This document shows, in pieces, positions 1-3,233 of a stretch of DNA of 6,005 bases. The DNA is taken from contig JALVCM010000011.1 of NCBI GenBank assembly GCA_027010005.1, positions 1-6,005 of the forward strand, read 5' to 3'. The position numbers and the translations under genes are program-made. Under the pieces are notes generated by a model that was not told the origin of the DNA, ran no database searches, and saw only the letters and a program-made list of their open reading frames with translations. The stretch's first letter is position 1, and every line of letters starts with the position of its first letter. The stretch is from Thiohalobacter sp. Its GTDB lineage: Bacteria; Pseudomonadota; Gammaproteobacteria; DSM-19610.

Positions 1-1326
1 CTGGAGCTCCAGGCGTACCCGCCCGTGTCCGTCCGGTGCCATGTCGCGCAGGTCTGCACCACGTTCACCGAGTTTTTCCATCACAGTACCCTGGTGCTGT
101 TCTTCCACATCCACGGTCAGCTGTTCATAGGGTTCTTCCAGTACGCCATCGACTTCCCGGTAGATGACTTCCGGGCGGGATACGCCCAGTTCGTAACCTT
201 CGCGGCGCATGGTCTCGATCAGGATGGAGAGGTGCAACTCACCACGACCGGAAACGCGGAATTTGTCCGGGTCTTCGGTATCCTCGACGCGCAGGGCAAC
301 GTTGTGCACCAGTTCGCGTTCGAGGCGTTCACGAATCTGGCGTGAGGTGACAAATTTACCTTCACGGCCGCAGAACGGTGAGTTGTTGACCTGGAAGGTC
401 ATACTGATGGTCGGCTCATCGACGCTCAGCGGCGGCAGCGCTTCCACGCAGGTCGGGTCGCACAGGGTATCGGAGATACCGAGTTTATCGATACCGGTAA
501 AGGCGATGATATCGCCGGCGCGCGCTTCCGGTACTTCGACCCGTTCCAGGCCAAGGAAACCGTTTATCTGCAGGATACGCGCATTGCGCTGATTCCCTTC
601 GCGGTCGATAACCGTGACGGGTGTATTGGTGCTGACACGGCCACGCGTAATACGGCCGATGCCGATCACACCGACATAACTGTTGTAGTCGAGCGAGCTG
701 ACCTGCATCTGGAGCGGGCCTTCGGTATCGACGTCCGGCGCGGGTACGGTGCTGGCGATGACTTCAAACAGCGGTGTCATGTCGCCGTCACGTACCTCGG
801 TATCGAGGCCGGCAAAGCCCTGCAGGCCGGAGGCATATACCACGGCAAAATCCAGTTGTTCATCGGTCGCACCAAGGCGGTCGAACAGGTCAAAGGTCTG
901 GTCCAGTACCCAGTCCGGGCGTGCACCAGGTCGATCGATCTTGTTGATGACCACGATGGGCTTGAGTCCCTGTGCCAGGGCTTTCTGGGTGACGAAGCGG
1001 GTTTGTGGCATCGGGCCTTCCACCGCATCGACCAGCAACAATACTGAATCGACCATCGACAGTACGCGTTCCACTTCGCCGCCAAAGTCGGCGTGACCGG
1101 GAGTGTCGACGATATTGATGTGGTAGCCGTTCCATTCGATCGCCGTGTTTTTCGATAGAATGGTGATTCCGCGCTCGCGTTCGAGGTCGTTGGAATCCAT
1201 CACCCGCTCGGGCGCGGCGGCGCGGTCACCGAGTGTGCCGGACTGGACCAGGAGCTGGTCGACCAGGGTGGTTTTTCCATGGTCGACATGGGCGATGATG
1301 GCAATATTACGAAGACGTTCGATCAC
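1..1326 (-). CDS. typA: Ribosome-associated GTPase BipA/TypA, 3' end outside the window
   Basis: BipA is a translational GTPase of the EF-G/LepA superfamily; it binds the 70S ribosome and aids 50S assembly and growth under cold and other stress. The visible 442 codons carry the GTPase signatures in order: P-loop AHVDHGKT (12-19), switch I RGITI (52-56), DTPGH (74-78) and NKID (128-131). After these come the beta-barrel domain 2 (around [18 protein letters not shown]), the family-typical [18 protein letters not shown] stretch, and the start of the EF-G-like domain with [19 protein letters not shown]. The protein runs off the window after GRVRLELQ, so roughly 160 residues of the usual 600 or so are missing. 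The start is GTG at 1324-1326, giving (M)[17 protein letters not shown], which matches the E. coli start; an in-frame stop lies upstream at 1357-1359 with no ATG between. The Shine-Dalgarno is weak (CGAGAAAA). The frame is intact throughout. Confidence 0.97.
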   Translation of the reverse strand, partial: MIERLRNIAIIAHVDHGKTTLVDQLLVQSGTLGDRAAAPERVMDSNDLERERGITILSKNTAIEWNGYHINIVDTPGHADFGGEVERVLSMVDSVLLLVDAVEGPMPQTRFVTQKALAQGLKPIVVINKIDRPGARPDWVLDQTFDLFDRLGATDEQLDFAVVYASGLQGFAGLDTEVRDGDMTPLFEVIASTVPAPDVDTEGPLQMQVSSLDYNSYVGVIGIGRITRGRVSTNTPVTVIDREGNQRNARILQINGFLGLERVEVPEARAGDIIAFTGIDKLGISDTLCDPTCVEALPPLSVDEPTISMTFQVNNSPFCGREGKFVTSRQIRERLERELVHNVALRVEDTEDPDKFRVSGRGELHLSILIETMRREGYELGVSRPEVIYREVDGVLEEPYEQLTVDVEEQHQGTVMEKLGERGADLRDMAPDGHGRVRLELQ

Positions 1327-1355
1327 GGGATTTTCTCGCGAGTAAAAGAGCGGAA

Positions 1356-1361
1356 ATTATA
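1356..1361 (-). promoter_or_regulatory. Candidate -10 box of the bipA promoter
   Basis: The minus strand reads TATAAT here, a perfect sigma-70 -10 hexamer, about 30 bases upstream of the bipA GTG. It predicts a leader of only about 20 nucleotides. No good -35 is present at 16-18 bp spacing; that region, around 1378-1385, reads CCCTC-like sequence and coincides with the yjbQ ribosome binding site. A TG pair directly precedes the hexamer but is one base off the extended -10 position. The call rests on the hexamer and its position only. Confidence 0.5.
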
Positions 1362-1378
1362 CACGAATTAGGCCGGCA

Positions 1379-1385
1379 GAGGGAG
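1379..1385 (+). promoter_or_regulatory. Ribosome binding site of yjbQ
   Basis: GAGGGAG lies 5 bases before the ATG at 1391 and fits a Shine-Dalgarno. It supports that ATG as the start. It sits where the -35 element of the divergent bipA promoter would be expected. Confidence 0.65.
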
Positions 1386-1390
1386 AAAAC

Positions 1391-1807
1391 ATGATCTTTC
1401 AGACGAGTTTCACGGTTGATACACCGGGGCGTGGCAGCCTGCCAATGCTGAAGGAAATCAACGCCAGTCTGGCCGGATCCGGTATTTCCACCGGTATCTG
1501 CCTGATTTTTGTGCACCATACCAGTGCTTCGCTGATGCTGTGTGAAAATGCCGACCCGGAAGTCAGGTCGGATCTTGAACGTTTTATGCAGCGGCTGGTC
1601 CCGGATGGCGACCCGTTGTTCCGTCATACCGACGAGGGGCCGGACGATATGCCGGCCCATGTGCGCAGCCTGCTGACAGGTAACTCGCTCACTGTGCCGG
1701 TATCGGGCGGGTGCTGTGATCTGGGTATCTGGCAAGGTGTTTATCTGTGGGAACACCGTACGTCAGCACACCGGCGCAAGGTCAGTGTAACGTTGTACGG
1801 GGACTAG
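1391..1807 (+). CDS. yjbQ: YjbQ / UPF0047 family protein (secondary thiamine-phosphate synthase enzyme)
   Basis: This 138-residue protein has the full length of the YjbQ/UPF0047 family (COG0432), small trimeric cytosolic proteins. E. coli YjbQ has a weak thiamine-phosphate synthase side activity; its true physiological role is unsettled, so the common database name should be read with care. Visible family motifs are FVHHTSASL (40-48), ENADPEVR (52-59), the HTDEGPDDMPAHVRSLLTG segment (79-97), and the C-terminal signature from S99 to V117 ending LGIWQGVYLWEHR; the family usually has GTWQ where this protein has GIWQ. The histidines and acidic residues of these motifs are intact. A good Shine-Dalgarno precedes the ATG. 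The gene is divergent from bipA and is followed by a long gap, so it appears to be transcribed alone. No promoter was seen in the 64-bp gap, so it may lie inside the 5' end of bipA. Confidence 0.95.
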   Translation: MIFQTSFTVDTPGRGSLPMLKEINASLAGSGISTGICLIFVHHTSASLMLCENADPEVRSDLERFMQRLVPDGDPLFRHTDEGPDDMPAHVRSLLTGNSLTVPVSGGCCDLGIWQGVYLWEHRTSAHRRKVSVTLYGD

Positions 1808-1825
1808 CATCAGCCATGTTGCAAG

Positions 1826-1885
1826 ATGCCGGATTTCTGTCGGAAAGGTATTTGCTTTACCTTTGGCCAGATTTAATGCCGGATT
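1826..1885. repeat. Direct repeat of 10 bp, ATGCCGGATT, copies 50 bp apart
   Basis: ATGCCGGATT occurs at 1826-1835 and again at 1876-1885; both copies are followed within a few bases by TCTG. The function is unknown. It could be a chance repeat or paired protein-binding sites. Confidence 0.4.
1844..1864 (+). terminator. Weak hairpin after yjbQ, possible terminator
   Basis: AAAGGTA (1844-1850) pairs with TACCTTT (1858-1864) around a 7-base loop, 36 bases after the yjbQ stop. The stem is short and AT-rich and only two or three T residues follow, so it is at best a poor intrinsic terminator. Confidence 0.25.
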
Positions 1886-1931
1886 ATCTGCACTGACGTA
1901 CAGGTTGACCGTGTTTATGTGAACAATCGTT

Positions 1932-1955
1932 CAGACTTTAATCACACTCAGTCTG
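1932..1955. promoter_or_regulatory. Operator-like dyad upstream of the RRM gene promoter
   Basis: CAGACT (1932-1937) and AGTCTG (1950-1955) form a perfect 6-bp inverted repeat around 12 bases. It ends three bases before a TATACT hexamer, so it covers the -35 and spacer region of that candidate promoter. This is where a repressor or activator dimer could bind. Short dyads also occur by chance. Confidence 0.3.
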
Positions 1956-1958
1956 GTC

Positions 1959-1964
1959 TATACT
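1959..1964 (+). promoter_or_regulatory. Candidate -10 box for the RRM gene
   Basis: TATACT differs from the TATAAT consensus by one base. No good -35 box lies 16-18 bp upstream (the 17-bp position reads CTTTAA). If used, it predicts a start near 1971 and a leader of about 140 nucleotides before the ATG at 2113, a length reminiscent of cold-shock gene leaders. Confidence 0.35.
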
Positions 1965-2044
1965 TTTTTCGTTATCCCGTTTTGCGTGCAACCGACTGGC
2001 AGCCGGATGCGTGGGCGGGTGTTTTACGATGGAAGTGTGTCCAG

Positions 2045-2089
2045 GTTTGCACTGGCCGAAAAGACGGGCGGCAATCCAGCAGTGCAAAC
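2045..2089 (+). promoter_or_regulatory. Inverted repeat (mRNA stem-loop) just before the RRM gene ribosome binding site
   Basis: GTTTGCACTG (2045-2054) is exactly complementary to CAGTGCAAAC (2080-2089). The 25-base loop can pair further, GCCG (2055-2058) with CGGC (2069-2072), leaving a 7-base bulge on the 3' side. The stem ends three bases before the AAGGAGGT Shine-Dalgarno. No T run follows, so it is not an intrinsic terminator. A leader structure controlling translation or mRNA stability is the natural reading; a double-stranded protein binding site is an alternative. Confidence 0.6.
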
Positions 2090-2092
2090 GAA

Positions 2093-2106
2093 AAGGAGGT
2101 TGGAGA
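2093..2106 (+). promoter_or_regulatory. Strong, possibly double ribosome binding site of the RRM gene
   Basis: AAGGAGGT (2093-2100) is a near-perfect anti-16S match, 12 bases from the ATG; a second core, GGAGA (2102-2106), lies 6 bases from it. The A-rich spacer should be unstructured. This fixes the start at 2113 rather than the in-frame ATG at 2011, whose added 34 residues lack RRM similarity. Confidence 0.75.
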
Positions 2107-2112
2107 AAAAAA

Positions 2113-2385
2113 ATGAAATCAATCTACGTGGGTAATATTGCATTTGATACAACGCCTGACCAGTTGCGTGAGCTGTTTTCCACACAGGGTGAAGTCAGGT
2201 CGGTCAAGCTGGTAAATGATCGTTACACAGGTAAACCCCGCGGGTTTGCCTTTGTTGAAATGGATGACGAGGTTGTCGAAACTGCTGTCAGTGCAATGGA
2301 CGGGATAGAGTTCGAGGGCCGTAATCTGAAGGTGAACCTGGCAAAGCCCAGGGGTGTATGGCGAATGCGGCGCCCCAGGCACTAG
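2113..2385 (+). CDS. Single-RRM RNA-binding protein
   Basis: This 90-residue protein is almost entirely one RNA recognition motif, a beta-alpha-beta-beta-alpha-beta fold that binds single-stranded RNA. RNP2 is IYVGNI (4-9, aromatic Y5) and RNP1 is RGFAFVEM (43-50, aromatics F45 and F47); these aromatics stack on RNA bases. RNP1 ends in Met where the consensus has Phe or Tyr. The helix DQLRELFSTQGEV (16-28) and the last strand LKVNLAKPR (72-80) are typical. A short basic tail, GVWRMRRPRH, replaces the longer Gly- or Arg-rich tail seen in some bacterial and cyanobacterial relatives. Such bacterial RRM proteins are often cold or stress induced, but their RNA targets are mostly unknown. The gene has its own likely promoter, a structured leader and a strong ribosome binding site, suggesting high and regulated expression. 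The exact role is not determinable from sequence. Confidence 0.93.
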   Translation: MKSIYVGNIAFDTTPDQLRELFSTQGEVRSVKLVNDRYTGKPRGFAFVEMDDEVVETAVSAMDGIEFEGRNLKVNLAKPRGVWRMRRPRH

Positions 2386-2389
2386 CGTT

Positions 2390-2587
2390 TCAGTTTACCG
2401 CGTTGCGTTGCGCGCCAAGCTGAAAGGCATCGACCAGAGCCTGCTCATCGACAATGCCACCGCGCGCGGTATTGATAAGGATTGCACCGGCTTTCATGCG
2501 GGCCAGTTCTGCTGCGCCAATCAGGTTTCGGGTTGCATCGCTCAGCGGGCAATGCAGGCTGTCGACATCGAGCACAACACCGTGCAT
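2390..2587 (-). pseudogene. Remnant of a D-2-hydroxyacid dehydrogenase gene
   Basis: The minus-strand frame encodes about 55 residues that match the core of NAD-dependent D-2-hydroxyacid dehydrogenases (the glycerate dehydrogenase/hydroxypyruvate reductase type): SLHCPLSDATRNLIG, then AAELARMKAGAILINTARGG, then IVDEQALVDA. This covers the end of the Rossmann domain, including the Arg of the TARGG motif (residue 42 counting from the ATG at 2585-2587), which is a catalytic-site residue in the family. The normal protein has about 310-330 residues. The N-terminal catalytic part, the GxGxxG nucleotide motif and the later catalytic Glu and His are all absent, and similarity fades after LVDA into FQLGAQRNAVN and a stop. 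Upstream lies the end of the chalcone-isomerase-like gene, whose stop overlaps the frame, and no further dehydrogenase sequence appears in it. The good core conservation suggests a fairly recent loss. It is unlikely to give a functional product. Confidence 0.75.
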
Positions 2588-2588
2588 A

Positions 2589-3158
2589 TTATTTTCCGAG
2601 CAGTCCTTTTTTCAGTGACTTGTCTGCCGGGTGTTTGCCAACCCAGACCCGGAGTAAGGCGTTAAAGAAGTCTTCACCCTCTATTACGCCGAGTGACTTG
2701 CCGTTGATAACCAGCTCGGTGCCGCGTCCCGGCAGGTAGTCCATGTTGACGACATCCCCTTCGCGCAGTGCAGGGAACAGGGCGTTGAACTGTTTCAGTC
2801 GAGCTTCCACGCGAGAGAATGCTGCCTTGTCGAGGTTGGCACGAAAGCCCTCTGTCCAGCCTTTGGTGATTTTTTCGGCATCCACTTTGCTGTACAGCAT
2901 GTTCATCTGCATGCGTTTGCCACCACTTGCCGCCAGGATGGTGGCCGGGTCGTGTGCTGGCTGTTCAAGGCACAGCACGCCCACATAAATCCTGAAGAAA
3001 TATTTACTGCGCACGCCGGCTCCGTTGAGTTTCAACGGCCGGGTATCCATTTTGCAACTGTCACTCACATCAATTCCGGCAACCTTCATGCCGGCCTGTG
3101 CAAGCAGGGGTGTCGCGATCAGACTAAAATATAACAGGGCGCGAAGGTATTTCAGCAT
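2589..3158 (-). CDS. Exported chalcone isomerase-like protein
   Basis: This 189-residue protein resembles the bacterial chalcone isomerase-like family (Chalcone_3 type fold). Despite the name, these proteins are not known to act on flavonoids and their role is unknown. An N-terminal signal peptide is clear: MLKYLR, a hydrophobic run ALLYFSLIATPLL, then AQA with likely cleavage before G23, so the mature protein is predicted to be periplasmic. Family-like segments are LNGAGVRSKYFFRIYVGVLCL near the start of the domain and FFNALLRVWVGKHPADKSLKKGLLG at the C-terminus. The mature part has two cysteines, C35 and C63, that might pair in the periplasm. Two start codons are possible: ATG at 3162-3164 or at 3156-3158. 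The AAGGA at 3167-3171 is 8 bases from the second and only 2 from the first, so the second is chosen. The gene is divergent from putA across 75 bp and converges on the RRM gene. Confidence 0.88.
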   Translation of the reverse strand: MLKYLRALLYFSLIATPLLAQAGMKVAGIDVSDSCKMDTRPLKLNGAGVRSKYFFRIYVGVLCLEQPAHDPATILAASGGKRMQMNMLYSKVDAEKITKGWTEGFRANLDKAAFSRVEARLKQFNALFPALREGDVVNMDYLPGRGTELVINGKSLGVIEGEDFFNALLRVWVGKHPADKSLKKGLLGK

Positions 3159-3233
3159 GGTCATATTCCTTGAAGGTTGTGGTGGCGATTCGATCTTAGC
3201 ACGTTGGCAAGGCCGGCGAGGCGGGTCAGGATC
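3159..3233. promoter_or_regulatory. 75-bp divergent gap between the chalcone isomerase-like gene and putA
   Basis: Promoters for both outward-facing genes should lie here or just inside the genes. A minus-strand TAAGAT (plus positions 3193-3198) is a possible -10 for the leftward gene, but no matching -35 is visible. No clear plus-strand promoter or operator was found. The closest putA ribosome binding candidates are GAGG at 3218-3221 and AGGA at 3228-3231; neither is at ideal spacing. Confidence 0.35.

Larger units (their letters stand above)
1808..2112. other. 305-bp intergenic region between yjbQ and the RRM gene
   Basis: No believable gene is present. Open frames crossing it lack recognisable protein signal and are best read as non-coding. 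It contains a weak hairpin after yjbQ, a 10-bp direct repeat (ATGCCGGATT), a candidate -10 box with an adjacent dyad, and an inverted repeat just upstream of the RRM gene's ribosome binding site. The first half is more AT-rich than the flanking genes. The second half is probably the untranslated leader of the RRM gene. Confidence 0.6.

Noticed and set aside
25..1345. Plus-strand open frames across bipA
   Set aside because: They are antisense shadows; the minus strand encodes a continuous BipA with every GTPase motif.
1932..1970. CAGACT/AGTCTG hairpin followed by a TTTTTT run as an intrinsic terminator
   Set aside because: The stem is 6 bp with a 12-base loop, and the T run begins 8 bases after the stem instead of directly following it. 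A dyad next to a -10 box is the better reading.
2011..2112. N-terminal extension of the RRM protein from the in-frame ATG at 2011
   Set aside because: The extra 34 residues have no RRM similarity, contain the inverted repeat and translate the Shine-Dalgarno itself. The strong ribosome binding site points to 2113.
1919..2116. 65-residue open frame (plus strand) in the yjbQ-RRM gap
   Set aside because: It has no recognisable motif, overlaps the candidate promoter, inverted repeat and ribosome binding site, and only runs into the RRM start in another frame. It is best taken as non-coding.
2387..2438. TTTCAG...CTGAAA hairpin as a bidirectional terminator between the RRM gene and the remnant
   Set aside because: The stem is only 6 bp with a loop of over 25 bases and no T run on either strand, so it is not a credible intrinsic terminator.
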